DNA from: Clostridiales bacterium
GTDB taxonomy: Bacteria; Bacillota; Clostridia; Saccharofermentanales; Saccharofermentanaceae
Assembly (NCBI GenBank): GCA_017620475.1
Contig: JAFZQI010000016.1
Span: forward strand, 1 to 64,000
DNA length: 64,000 nt
Reading direction: 5' to 3'
The position numbers and the translations under genes were made by a program. Of this stretch, positions 52,749 through 61,711 are shown in pieces; position 1 is the first letter of the stretch; the number at the start of each line of letters is the position of its first letter. Below the pieces are notes generated by a model. The model worked only from the letters and a program-made list of their open reading frames with translations. It searched no databases and was not told where the DNA came from.

Positions 52749-53941
52749 ACGAAGAATGCAGTTCTTTTGAAAGCATGGATCTCTCGGATGAGATCATGCG
52801 CGCCCTGGAAAAGATGGGCATGACCACACCAACCTCTGTACAGAAACAGGCGATCCCCCTAATGATGGATAACCGATGCGTGATCGCTAAGGCCCCGACA
52901 GGCACGGGAAAGACGTTTGCCTTCGGTATCCCGATCCTGGAATACCTCAACATGGATGCGAAGTTCGTGCAGGCACTCATCCTTTGCCCCACTAGAGAAC
53001 TGGCGCTTCAGATATGCACGGAGCTCCGTGCGCTGGGTGCTTTTATCAAGGGATTAAAGATCTGCGGCATTATCGGCGGACAGAAGATGGATAAGCAGGT
53101 GCAGATGCTTCGTAAGAATCCGCAGATCGTGGTGGCGACACCGGGAAGACTTCTTGATCATGTGCAGCATAAAAGTATCGACATTTCCGATATCTACACG
53201 CTGGTCCTCGATGAGGCGGACAAGATGCTGGACATGGGATTCATCAAGGATATCCGCAAGATCATGAAACTGACGCCGAAGGACAAGCAGATCGCCATGT
53301 TCTCCGCAACGATGTCCCGTGAGGTCATGGATATCACATGGGAATATATGGAAGGTGCAGACGAGATCGAAGTGGCACCGAAGGCAGAGGATATGCCGAA
53401 GATCGATCAGTATATCCTGCACCTTGAGGAAAGAGAGAAAATGAGCGCTTTTGCCAAGATCATGGAGCAGTACAACTGCCACCGTGTGATGGCTTTCTGC
53501 AATACGAAGACGCGAGTAAGGATCGTGACCGAGGGCATCAGGAAACTGGGGTATAAGGTGGACTGTCTCCACGGCGATATCGGTCAGGGCGCGAGAAACC
53601 GTATCATGGAGGATTTCCGAAGAGGAAAGTTCAACATCCTCGTGGCATCGGATGTGGCGGCGCGAGGCATCGACGTTTCCGATATCGATACGGTATTTAA
53701 TTTCGAGGTCCCGAATGAAAACGAATACTATCTTCACCGGATCGGAAGAACCGGACGTGCGGGAAGAACAGGTCAGGCGTTTACCTTTGTAACCTATGGC
53801 CAGAGCATCCGCATGGACGATATCCTCCACTATACGAAAGTGCAGACCAGGGAACTGGATCTGGGCGAACTGGAAAAGGCGGAGGCTCCGGTCCTTGATG
53901 ACGCGGAACAGACGGAGGAGCTGGATCTCAATGAAGGATAA
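52745..53941 (+). CDS. DEAD-box RNA helicase
   Basis: A protein of 398 residues. F-x-x-MDLSD and Q motif, APTGTGKT (about 50), PTRELALQ, GG, TPGRLLDH, DEAD (about 156), SAT, and the second core with ARGIDV and HRIGRTGRAGR are complete, so it should unwind RNA with ATP. The C-terminus is short, without an RNA-binding extension, unlike CshA/DbpA. GTG 52745 overlaps the upstream stop by four bases (GTGA). A CAGTTCTTTT word (52759) codes its fifth to eighth residues. Its place between two envelope genes is odd. Confidence 0.93.
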   Translation: MNEECSSFESMDLSDEIMRALEKMGMTTPTSVQKQAIPLMMDNRCVIAKAPTGTGKTFAFGIPILEYLNMDAKFVQALILCPTRELALQICTELRALGAFIKGLKICGIIGGQKMDKQVQMLRKNPQIVVATPGRLLDHVQHKSIDISDIYTLVLDEADKMLDMGFIKDIRKIMKLTPKDKQIAMFSATMSREVMDITWEYMEGADEIEVAPKAEDMPKIDQYILHLEEREKMSAFAKIMEQYNCHRVMAFCNTKTRVRIVTEGIRKLGYKVDCLHGDIGQGARNRIMEDFRRGKFNILVASDVAARGIDVSDIDTVFNFEVPNENEYYLHRIGRTGRAGRTGQAFTFVTYGQSIRMDDILHYTKVQTRELDLGELEKAEAPVLDDAEQTEELDLNEG

Positions 53942-56705
53942 GGTTAGACTGGCCGCTCTTTGCGGTATATTTCTGGCGGTGGCGATCCTGATCGGCGGGG
54001 TCGTGATCGTATGGAAAAAGACCTTCGATAAGAAGGCTTCGGATTCTTCCGACGGGGCATCCGCTTCGGTGGAGGCCTCTACGGATGAGGCGGACAATTC
54101 ATCGGATAGAAATGGTGAAGGGGACTCGGTATCCTCAGACTCTAAGGAACAAACGGAAAGCACGAATTCCGAAAGTGCCGATGCGGCTGTTTCCGAAAGC
54201 GATGCGACCGATCCTTCTGCTTCCGAATCGGCAAGTGAGGAAACTTCAAACGCGACAGGAAAGACGCCGGAGACGACAAAGGCTTCCGACTCAACTGCAA
54301 AGACTTCCGAGACGACGGCGGAACCTTCGGATGAAAAGACTTCCGCACCTAAGGATCCGAAGAGCTATGGTACGATTTCGGGAAACGGCAGGGAAGGCAT
54401 TGCCGGTACCGGAAAATATAACTATGGAGAGGCGCTTCAGAAGTCGCTTCTTTTCTACGAACTTCAGCGTTCCGGTGATCTTCCGGAGAATACGCGCTGC
54501 AACTGGCGCGGAGATTCCTGTCTTCATGACGGATCGGATGTGGGACTGGATCTGACCGGCGGATGGTTCGATGCCGGAGATAATGTGAAATTCAATCTTC
54601 CTATGGCCTATACCGCTGCCATGCTGGGCTGGTCGGTCTACGAAGATTTCGATGCATACAAAGAAAGCAAGCAGCTGACCTATGCGCTGGACAATATCCG
54701 CTGGGCCAATGAGTACTTCATTAAGTGCCATCCCCAGGATGAACTCTACTACTATCAGGTCGGAAACGGTTCTTCGGATCACAGCTGGTGGGGTCCGGGC
54801 GAATGTGTGGAATATCAGATGAGCCGTCCTTCGTACTTTGTCGATGCCCAGCATCCGGGTTCGGCGGTGACGGCGGAGACCGCGGCATCTTTAGCCGTAT
54901 GCAGTATCCTCTTTAAAGATGTCGATCCGTCTTTCAGTACAACGTGCCTCGATCATGCGAAGTCACTTTATGCTTTTGCCGACAAGTACAAGAGCGATGA
55001 AGGATATACGGCGGCAAACGGTTTCTATGATTCCTGGAGCGGCTACTACGACGAGCTTTGCTGGGCGGGTGTGTGGCTTTATCGTGCAACGGGCGACAAG
55101 GCATATCTGGATAAAGCCAAAGAATACTATCCCAAGGCGAACCAGGACTACAACTGGGCGCTTTGCTGGGACGATGTGCATATCGGCGCGGCGGTCCTTC
55201 TGGCGCAGGAGACCGGCGACAAAACATATACATCTGCGGTCGAAAAACACCTCGATTACTGGACGACGGGAACGTCTTCCGGAGATCGGATCACTTATAC
55301 GCCCAAGGGCCTGGCCTGGCTGGACAGCTGGGGTTCGCTGCGGTATGCGACCACTACGGCGTTCGTGGCGGCGGTCTATAGCGAGAGCGATGTCTGTTCT
55401 TCCGGAAAGAAAGACACCTACTGGAATTTCGCTGTAGCCCAGGCGGGGTATGCACTGGGTGACACGGGCTTCTCTTATCAGATCGGATTCGGGGACAGTT
55501 ACCCGCACAATCCGCATCACCGGACAGCCCAGGGCTCCTACTGTGACAACATGAACGATCCTTCTCCCGCACGGCACATCCTCTGCGGCGCACTGGTCGG
55601 CGGACCGGATGCCTCGGACGGATACACGGATGTGGTCAGCAACTACAACACCAACGAAGTCGCCTGCGATTATAACGCCGGATTTACCGGTCTCATGGCG
55701 AAGCTCTACACCCGCTATCACGGGCAGACACTGAAGGATTTCGGCGCCGGTGAGACTGTGGGCGAAGAGTATCGTGTGGACACTTCCGTCAACGCCGGCG
55801 GCAGTGATTTCCTGGAGATCAAGGCAATCACATACAACATGACAGGATGGCCGGCAAGAGCTCCGAAGAACCTCGAGCTGCGCTACTATTTTTCTATTCC
55901 TTCGGGAAAAGCACTGTCTGACCTTTCGGTGTCATCTTCTTACGGACAGAATGTCAAGTCCGTAACGCTTGCTGATGCGGGAAACGGCAAAGGCTGCGTC
56001 CAAGTGCTTTTCGAAGAGTATTCGTGCTATCCGGGCGGACAGGAAGAATACAAAAAGGAAGTGCAGTTTCGGATCACAGGACTTCCGCAGGATGCATCGG
56101 GTGAGGCGAAGGCGGCCCTTTATGAGGACGGTGCGCTGGTGTTTGGCGAGGAACCGGACGGGACGAAAGCAGTGACTCCGTCGACGCCTTCCGGTGACGA
56201 TACAAAACCATCGCAGACTACGGCTCCGACGACGGCGCCCGCGCCTTCCGGAAACGAGAAACTGACCGTGACGGTGGAGTACACCATGAGCGGTACCGGG
56301 AATGCCATTGCGGCGAATATGACGATCGAGAATACGGGAAGTGACGATGTGGCCCTCACCGGCCTTGTGATCGAATATTATTTTACCAATGAGAAGGGTG
56401 TACAGCTTTCCTACGACTGCTACCATTCGGCCATCAACAGAAAGGATGGGCAGTACGAAGCCATCACGAGCGTGAAGGGCGATTTTGCCGGGGTCGATCC
56501 GGCAAAGGACGGCGCGGATACACTCTGCACCATGAGCGGATTCGGCTCAGCAACACTTCGCGCCGGAGATAAAATGGTGGTACAGTTCTCGATCCACCAT
56601 AACGACTGGTCCGACTTTAACCTCTCCGACGATTACTCCAGAAAATCCACGGACAGCATCGTGATCGCGGCCGGGGATACGGTGATTTTCGGAAAGAGAC
56701 CGTAA
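53931..56705 (+). CDS. Membrane-anchored GH9 cellulase with CBM3c and CBM3
   Basis: A protein of 924 residues. An N-terminal helix (about 7-27, no clear signal cleavage site) anchors it; then a Ser/Thr/Glu-rich link (30-150). The GH9 domain (about 155-590) shows GGWFDAGDNVKF (catalytic Asp, about 210), SYPHNPHHR (about 520) and TNEVACDYNAG (acid Glu, about 575). A CBM3c-like module (about 608-743), a Thr/Pro link and a second CBM3 (about 777-924) follow: the processive endoglucanase layout. It cuts cellulose at the cell surface. ATG 53931 overlaps the helicase gene by 11 bp and GGAGGAG precedes it. No dockerin. Confidence 0.93.
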   Translation: MKDKVRLAALCGIFLAVAILIGGVVIVWKKTFDKKASDSSDGASASVEASTDEADNSSDRNGEGDSVSSDSKEQTESTNSESADAAVSESDATDPSASESASEETSNATGKTPETTKASDSTAKTSETTAEPSDEKTSAPKDPKSYGTISGNGREGIAGTGKYNYGEALQKSLLFYELQRSGDLPENTRCNWRGDSCLHDGSDVGLDLTGGWFDAGDNVKFNLPMAYTAAMLGWSVYEDFDAYKESKQLTYALDNIRWANEYFIKCHPQDELYYYQVGNGSSDHSWWGPGECVEYQMSRPSYFVDAQHPGSAVTAETAASLAVCSILFKDVDPSFSTTCLDHAKSLYAFADKYKSDEGYTAANGFYDSWSGYYDELCWAGVWLYRATGDKAYLDKAKEYYPKANQDYNWALCWDDVHIGAAVLLAQETGDKTYTSAVEKHLDYWTTGTSSGDRITYTPKGLAWLDSWGSLRYATTTAFVAAVYSESDVCSSGKKDTYWNFAVAQAGYALGDTGFSYQIGFGDSYPHNPHHRTAQGSYCDNMNDPSPARHILCGALVGGPDASDGYTDVVSNYNTNEVACDYNAGFTGLMAKLYTRYHGQTLKDFGAGETVGEEYRVDTSVNAGGSDFLEIKAITYNMTGWPARAPKNLELRYYFSIPSGKALSDLSVSSSYGQNVKSVTLADAGNGKGCVQVLFEEYSCYPGGQEEYKKEVQFRITGLPQDASGEAKAALYEDGALVFGEEPDGTKAVTPSTPSGDDTKPSQTTAPTTAPAPSGNEKLTVTVEYTMSGTGNAIAANMTIENTGSDDVALTGLVIEYYFTNEKGVQLSYDCYHSAINRKDGQYEAITSVKGDFAGVDPAKDGADTLCTMSGFGSATLRAGDKMVVQFSIHHNDWSDFNLSDDYSRKSTDSIVIAAGDTVIFGKRP

Positions 56706-56728
56706 GCGATTGAATAATACTTTTCCGA

Positions 56729-56763
56729 AACAGCTCCGGAGACATCCCGGGGCTGTTTTTTTG
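56729..56763 (+). terminator. Terminator of the cellulase operon
   Basis: AACAGCTCCGG (56729-56739) pairs with CCGGGGCTGTT (56747-56757), then seven or more T. Confidence 0.88.
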
Positions 56764-56778
56764 TCATTCATTGTCCGG

Positions 56779-56807
56779 TTGGATAACCGCATCTCATATG
56801 GTAGAAT
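56779..56807 (+). promoter_or_regulatory. Promoter for the two genes at 56836-58322
   Basis: TTGGAT (56779-56784), 17 bp, TAGAAT (56802-56807) with a TGG extension. Confidence 0.65.
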
Positions 56808-56835
56808 AAAAATACTTTGAGGAACGGAGGTAGCC

Positions 56836-57330
56836 GTGCTCTTAAGTATGTCAGAGAGTGATCGGCGCAAGGTAAAAATGGGATTTTTTGATTTTCTGAA
56901 CAAGGGTAAAGAAAAGGCAGCAGCTCAGGCGGAAGCGGCGGCGAAGCTGGCACAGATGGCACCGGTCGGTGCAACCGGCATTGCCTTCGGATCGCAGTTT
57001 TCCTGCGCGAATGTGTTCTCGATCGCGCCGAAGCCGCTCGATGTCGGCGTAAAGCGTTCCAAGGAACTGGCGAATCGTCTCGTTGTAAACGGATCCGTTA
57101 AGGGCGGCGAATTCAGCAAGGGTGACGGGGTCGCGATCGTTGGACAGGATGGCGCGGTCAAAGCAGTTACCACACTTCTGGATGTCATCAAGGATGACGG
57201 AGCGAACGATTTCAACACGCTTCTTGGCGCAAATATGGGCAAGAAGAGAATGGAACTGGGCAACAGCGGCTGGATGATCGTTGATCTGACCGATGGCGTA
57301 GCTGCCGGAGATATCATCGCAAAACTATGA
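56836..57330 (+). CDS. Conserved-looking cytoplasmic protein of unknown function
   Basis: A protein of 164 residues from GTG 56836, which has CGGAGG at the right place; ATG 56878 (150 residues, MGFFDFLNKGKEKA, AAGGT upstream) is an equally reasonable start. A short helical Ala/Lys start is followed by a mixed domain with VGATGIAFGSQFSCANVF, DVGVKRSKELANRLV and a C-terminal GWMIVDLTDGVAAGDIIAKL. No membrane helix. I do not recognise a family. It overlaps the next gene by four bases. Confidence 0.7.
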   Translation: MLLSMSESDRRKVKMGFFDFLNKGKEKAAAQAEAAAKLAQMAPVGATGIAFGSQFSCANVFSIAPKPLDVGVKRSKELANRLVVNGSVKGGEFSKGDGVAIVGQDGAVKAVTTLLDVIKDDGANDFNTLLGANMGKKRMELGNSGWMIVDLTDGVAAGDIIAKL

Positions 57331-58322
57331 GTTTCCTTCTGTTTTTCCCGGGACTGTTCCTGGGCATGCAGATCATTGGCCTGATCCGGGTCGGATTTCA
57401 TTATCTGTACTATCGGGCCAAGGGTTATACGTGCGTTGCCGTAACATGTCTCAACCTTCGCTGGGAGAAAGATTTCTATGACCGTGAGAAGCCCGGACGG
57501 ATGAAGTTCATGGTGACTAAACTCAATGACCTCATCCCGGGCATTCTTATGTTGAAAAAGCCGGCCAGAACGCCGGAGGAACAAAGACGGTCTTACCGGA
57601 ATCATGCGATTGTCTACGCTATTCTTGCGGTGGCGATGCTTGCTGTTGATCTGTATATGCAGGACACTCAGCCCATCCCCAACGACTACCTTAACCAATT
57701 CGTATGCGGTGTAGCGGCCGGAGTCTTTGTCATCTATCTTACGCTGGCTTTGGGCATGTATATGTACATGAAAGAACCCAAAGGGCTCAAGGTCAAAGTA
57801 CTGGAGATGCATGCGGCGCTTCAGACGAAAGAAACCCTGGAGGCATATGTCCTTCCGCCGATGGTTCAGGAACCGTATTCGAAAGCTTCCCTGAGCGATA
57901 AGTTCAACTATCTGTCTCTTTACTACGCAATCGCTGAATACAAGAATGACCTTAACGCCTTGGCGGAGTGCGCCAATGTCTGGATGCGTCTCGGGACGAC
58001 ACTGCTTACGGGGCCTGCCAAATTCCATACGGATTCGACGCTCTTTTCTTATTTTTCCTTCCGTCAGATCAATCCGGAAATGGCGAAGAAGTATTATCTG
58101 CAGTCAAAAAAGCAGATCGATGAGGATAGCGATTGTAACGGAAGACGCAAACTGGCGTACTATTCGTACTTCATTCTGCATGACTCCGCTGCCGCAGCAA
58201 AATACGTGGAAGAGGGCCTTTCCGCCCTTAAAGTGGACGATATCCGCAGACTTGATACCACCAATGAACTGGAAGAGAGGATGCTTCTTTACCTGAAGTC
58301 ATTGCTGGATAAAGAAACATAA
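57327..58322 (+). CDS. Membrane protein with cytoplasmic helical domain
   Basis: A protein of 331 residues with three membrane helices (about 3-22, 92-112 and 124-146) and a C-terminal helical domain (about 165-331) with paired helices reminiscent of TPR (AEYKNDLNALAECANVWMRL, MAKKYYLQSKKQIDED). No family recognised. The ATG overlaps the previous stop (ATGA), which suggests that the two proteins are made in fixed ratio and may interact. Confidence 0.75.
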   Translation: MSFLLFFPGLFLGMQIIGLIRVGFHYLYYRAKGYTCVAVTCLNLRWEKDFYDREKPGRMKFMVTKLNDLIPGILMLKKPARTPEEQRRSYRNHAIVYAILAVAMLAVDLYMQDTQPIPNDYLNQFVCGVAAGVFVIYLTLALGMYMYMKEPKGLKVKVLEMHAALQTKETLEAYVLPPMVQEPYSKASLSDKFNYLSLYYAIAEYKNDLNALAECANVWMRLGTTLLTGPAKFHTDSTLFSYFSFRQINPEMAKKYYLQSKKQIDEDSDCNGRRKLAYYSYFILHDSAAAAKYVEEGLSALKVDDIRRLDTTNELEERMLLYLKSLLDKET

Positions 58323-58372
58323 AGAGTTCTGTCCGAAATCGCAGAACATTACCTTCGGCATATGAATTCCGA

Positions 58373-58402
58373 TTGAAAAGAACTGTCTTTAAGAGTTATA
58401 AT
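58373..58402 (+). promoter_or_regulatory. pta promoter
   Basis: TTGAAA (58373-58378), 18 bp, TATAAT (58397-58402). The AAAAGAACTG word (58376-58385) overlaps the -35. Confidence 0.7.
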
Positions 58403-58439
58403 ACCTTGAATAATATTTTGTGAAGGCAGGCGATCAAAT

Positions 58440-59450
58440 ATGGCATTTATCGACGAAATCAAGGCAAAAGCAAAGAGTAACAAGAAAACCATCATTCTTC
58501 CGGAGTCCATGGACAGAAGAACATTCGAGGCGGCAGCTGAGATCCTGGCAGATGATATCGCTGACATCATCATCATCGGTACCGAAGAAGAATGCAAGAA
58601 AAATAGTGAGGGCCTCGATATTTCCAAGGCGAAGATCGTGGATCCGAAGACCAACCCCAAGACTGAAGAATACATCAATGCTTTCGTTGAGCTCCGTAAG
58701 AGCAAGGGCATGACCAAGGAAGAAGCCGATAAGATCTTCCTCGACGAGAGCAACAACAACCGCTATATGTTTTACGCCTGCATGATGGTGAAGATGGGCG
58801 ACGGTGACGGAATCGTATCCGGTGCCTGCCACTCTACAGCAGATACGCTTCGTCCGTCGCTGCAGATCATCAAGACCGCTCCAGGCACCAAGCTCGTTTC
58901 CGCGTTCTTCGTAATGGTCGTACCGGATTGCGATATGGGTGAAGACGGTGTATTCGTATTCGGTGACTGCGGCCTTAACCAGAACCCGAATCCGGAAGAA
59001 CTTGCGGCGATCGCCGGTTCCTCCGCTGCATCCTTCAAGCAGCTCGTCGGCAAAGAGCCGGTAGTTGCAATGCTGTCCCACTCTTCTATGGGTTCCGCGA
59101 AGCACGACGACGTAACGAAGGTCGTTGAAGCGACAAAGCTTGCTAAGGAGCAGTATCCTGAGTATGCCATCGACGGTGAGCTCCAGGCAGATGCCGCGAT
59201 CGTTCCTTCCGTTGGTGCGAGCAAGGCTCCGAACAGCAACGTAGCCGGTAAGGCGAACGTTCTTATCTTCCCGGACCTTGATGCAGGTAACATCGGTTAT
59301 AAGCTCGTTCAGAGACTGGCAAAGGCAGAGGCTTACGGCCCGATGTGCCAGGGTATTGCCAAGCCGGTCAACGACCTGTCCCGCGGATGCTCCGCAAAGG
59401 ATATCGCAGGCGTTATCGCGATCACAGCCGTACAGGCTCAGAATGCTTAA
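58440..59450 (+). CDS. pta: Phosphate acetyltransferase
   Basis: A protein of 336 residues, the short Pta form without an N-terminal regulatory domain. IILPESMDRRTFEAA, GMTKEEADKIF, MVKMGDGDGIVSGA and SHSSMGSAKHDD (active Ser region) are family blocks, as is ANVLIFPDLDAGNIGYK. It makes acetyl phosphate from acetyl-CoA; with AckA it yields ATP and acetate. Strong codon preference suggests high expression. Confidence 0.96.
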   Translation: MAFIDEIKAKAKSNKKTIILPESMDRRTFEAAAEILADDIADIIIIGTEEECKKNSEGLDISKAKIVDPKTNPKTEEYINAFVELRKSKGMTKEEADKIFLDESNNNRYMFYACMMVKMGDGDGIVSGACHSTADTLRPSLQIIKTAPGTKLVSAFFVMVVPDCDMGEDGVFVFGDCGLNQNPNPEELAAIAGSSAASFKQLVGKEPVVAMLSHSSMGSAKHDDVTKVVEATKLAKEQYPEYAIDGELQADAAIVPSVGASKAPNSNVAGKANVLIFPDLDAGNIGYKLVQRLAKAEAYGPMCQGIAKPVNDLSRGCSAKDIAGVIAITAVQAQNA

Positions 59451-59453
59451 GTC

Positions 59454-59490
59454 AAATCACCGCGGGAATGGAAACTTACCGCGGTGATTT
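59454..59490 (+). terminator. Hairpin between pta and ackA
   Basis: AAATCACCGCGG (59454-59465) pairs perfectly with CCGCGGTGATTT (59479-59490). The T run is short, so it probably weakens rather than stops read-through into ackA. Confidence 0.6.
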
Positions 59491-59567
59491 TGAAAAAACA
59501 AGTTTAACAACGGCCTCTCAAAAAGCACTTGCGCCTCGAGGGAGTGCCGAAGAAAAGGAGAAAATGA

Positions 59568-60761
59568 ATGAAGATTTTAGTTATCAACTGCGGAAGCTCT
59601 TCCTGCAAGTTCCAGCTTTTTGAGACCGCAACAGGCGATGTGCTCGCAAAGGGTAATGCCGAGAGAATCGGTATCGACGGTAAGCTCACCTACAAGACAC
59701 CGGGTAATGCGGATTATGTCTGCACCGATCCGATGCCGGACCATAAGGTTGCCGTAAAGATGATCCTGGATGCTCTCGTAGATAAGGATCACGGTGTACT
59801 CTCCGATATCGGCGAGATCAAGGCAGTCGGCCATCGTGTACTCCATGGCGGTAAGTACTACAGCAAGTCCGTTATCGTAAACGATGACGTAAAGCGTGTT
59901 ATCCGTGAGTGCTTCCCTCTGGGACCACTGCACAACCCGGCGAACCTCACAGGTATCGAGGCCTGCGAGTCCGTTCTCCCGGAAGGCACACCGCAAGTTG
60001 CCGTATTCGACACCGCTTTCCACATGACCATGCCGCCGAAGGCATACACCTATGCGCTTCCTTATGAGCTCACAGAGAAGTATTCCATTCGCCGTTATGG
60101 TTTCCACGGCACATCCCACCGTTATGTTTCCCGCCGTGCGGCTGAGTTCCTCGGCAAGGATTATAACGACATCAAGATCATCACCTGCCACCTCGGTAAC
60201 GGCTCTTCTTTCGCCGCTGTCGATCACGGTAAGTGTGTCGATACATCCATGGGACTTACTCCTCTTGCCGGTATCTGCATGGGTACCCGCTGCGGTGACA
60301 TCGACCCGGCAATCGTTCCGTTCCTGATGACCAACGAGAACATGAGCCCGGATGACATCGATATCCTTATGAACAAGAAGTCCGGTGTAGAAGGCCTGTC
60401 CGGTGTATCTTCCGACTTCAGAGATCTCGAGAAAGCTTCCCGTGAGGGTAACGAGCGCGCGACCCTGGCTCTTGAAATGTTCGAGTATCAGGCCAGAAAG
60501 ATCATCGGTTCTTATGCGGCTGCTATGGGCGGCGTAGACGTGATCGCTTTCACAGCCGGTATCGGTGAGAACACCGACTACATCCGTGCACATGCCTGCG
60601 AAGGCCTTGAGTTCATGGGCGTAAAGATCGATCCTGCCAAGAACGACGGCGTACGTTCCGAGGCAGTCATCTCCGCAGATGATTCCAAGGTTACCGTTGC
60701 GATCATCCCGACCAACGAAGAACTGGCCATCGCACAGGAGACCGAAGAATTAGTAAAATAA
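59568..60761 (+). CDS. ackA: Acetate kinase
   Basis: A protein of 397 residues. [14 protein letters not shown] and [11 protein letters not shown] are the two acetate kinase signatures; [18 protein letters not shown] and FTAGIGENT complete the active site. It transfers phosphate from acetyl phosphate to ADP. AAGGAG precedes ATG. In this fermenter it is the main ATP-yielding end step. Confidence 0.97.
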   Translation: MKILVINCGSSSCKFQLFETATGDVLAKGNAERIGIDGKLTYKTPGNADYVCTDPMPDHKVAVKMILDALVDKDHGVLSDIGEIKAVGHRVLHGGKYYSKSVIVNDDVKRVIRECFPLGPLHNPANLTGIEACESVLPEGTPQVAVFDTAFHMTMPPKAYTYALPYELTEKYSIRRYGFHGTSHRYVSRRAAEFLGKDYNDIKIITCHLGNGSSFAAVDHGKCVDTSMGLTPLAGICMGTRCGDIDPAIVPFLMTNENMSPDDIDILMNKKSGVEGLSGVSSDFRDLEKASREGNERATLALEMFEYQARKIIGSYAAAMGGVDVIAFTAGIGENTDYIRAHACEGLEFMGVKIDPAKNDGVRSEAVISADDSKVTVAIIPTNEELAIAQETEELVK

Positions 60762-60800
60762 CAGATCCGGAATGATTCCGGGCGGAAAGAGTGAAAAACT

Positions 60801-60875
60801 AAAAAGGGGGATTTCTTCCGTGCGGCGGGTTTTGCGAAGCAAACTGTTTGAAGCCGCAGGGAAGGAATCCTTTTT
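60801..60875 (+). terminator. Long terminator after ackA
   Basis: AAAAAGGGGGATTTCTTCC and GTGCGGC pair with GCCGCAGGGAAGGAATCC and the TTTTT that follows (60871-60875), giving a long imperfect stem. Confidence 0.75.
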
Positions 60876-60887
60876 GTTGAGGTATGT

Positions 60888-61556
60888 ATGAGAATCATTC
60901 TTGTGCGTCATGGTGATCCGGATTATCTTACGGACAGTTTGACGGAACTTGGCAAAAAACAGGCAGACGCCCTGGCCCGGCGCCTCATGGGTGAGGGGAT
61001 CAAGGAGATCTATTCTTCTTCCATGGGCCGTGCCAGAGAGACCGCAGAGGCTTTTGCAAGACTCTCCGGAATCGGTCCGATCCGGACGCTGGACTTCATG
61101 CGGGAGATCCGCTTCGGATATGGTGAAGCACTCTATGAGAGCGGAAATCCCTGGGATGAGGCTGACAACATGGCGCAGGAGGGACATGAGATCAACGACC
61201 CTTCCTGGCATGAATGGCCTTTCTTTCAGGGAAATGCAGCAACGGAAGATGTGGACCTCGTAGAAAAAGAGACAGATGTCTGGCTTTCCGGACTCGGCTA
61301 CGATCGGGAAGGCCCCTACTACCGCTGCAAACGGACGGACGATCAAGAATATACCGTAGTTCTTTTCGCGCATGGAGGATCGGAAACGGCGATGATGGCA
61401 AGGATCCTGAATCTGCCTTTCCCGTATCTGTGCGGGATCATCCGGATGCGGTGCACATCGATCACAATCATTCGCTTTGACAGTACTCCGGGAAGTAAAA
61501 TCATGCCGGTACTGGAGCTTACCGGAGATGCCGGACATCTTTCGGATATCCTGTAG
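60888..61556 (+). CDS. Histidine phosphatase family protein
   Basis: A protein of 222 residues. LVRHGDPDY carries the phosphorylated His in RHG, SSMGRARETAEAF the second Arg, and LFAHGG the second His. It belongs to the phosphoglycerate mutase-like broad phosphatase group; substrate not shown. The start is TTG/ATG just past the ackA terminator; ATG 60888 has GAGG nearby. A QEGHEINDPSWHEWPFFQG insert is longer than usual. Confidence 0.85.
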   Translation: MRIILVRHGDPDYLTDSLTELGKKQADALARRLMGEGIKEIYSSSMGRARETAEAFARLSGIGPIRTLDFMREIRFGYGEALYESGNPWDEADNMAQEGHEINDPSWHEWPFFQGNAATEDVDLVEKETDVWLSGLGYDREGPYYRCKRTDDQEYTVVLFAHGGSETAMMARILNLPFPYLCGIIRMRCTSITIIRFDSTPGSKIMPVLELTGDAGHLSDIL

Positions 61557-61611
61557 GCCCGCCACACGTTTTCAGAATGTTCATAGAAACTGAATGTTTG
61601 CTTTAACTTTT

Positions 61612-61633
61612 AAAATCGTGTAGATTTTATAAT
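61612..61633 (+). promoter_or_regulatory. Possible promoter of the ABC-2 exporter operon
   Basis: TATAAT (61628-61633) without a clear -35; AAAATC (61612-61617) and GATTTT (61623-61628) form an inverted repeat abutting it, a possible operator. Confidence 0.4.
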
Positions 61634-61711
61634 GTGTGCAGAAGAACGATCCTTCGCGGCATTTACCGGCAGGATCTCTGCGATAGACAGTAATACCTTA
61701 ATGAGGTTAAG

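Noticed and set aside
59454..59490. Full terminator separating pta and ackA
   Set aside because: The stem is perfect but the T run is short, and I see no second promoter before ackA; partial read-through seems more likely.
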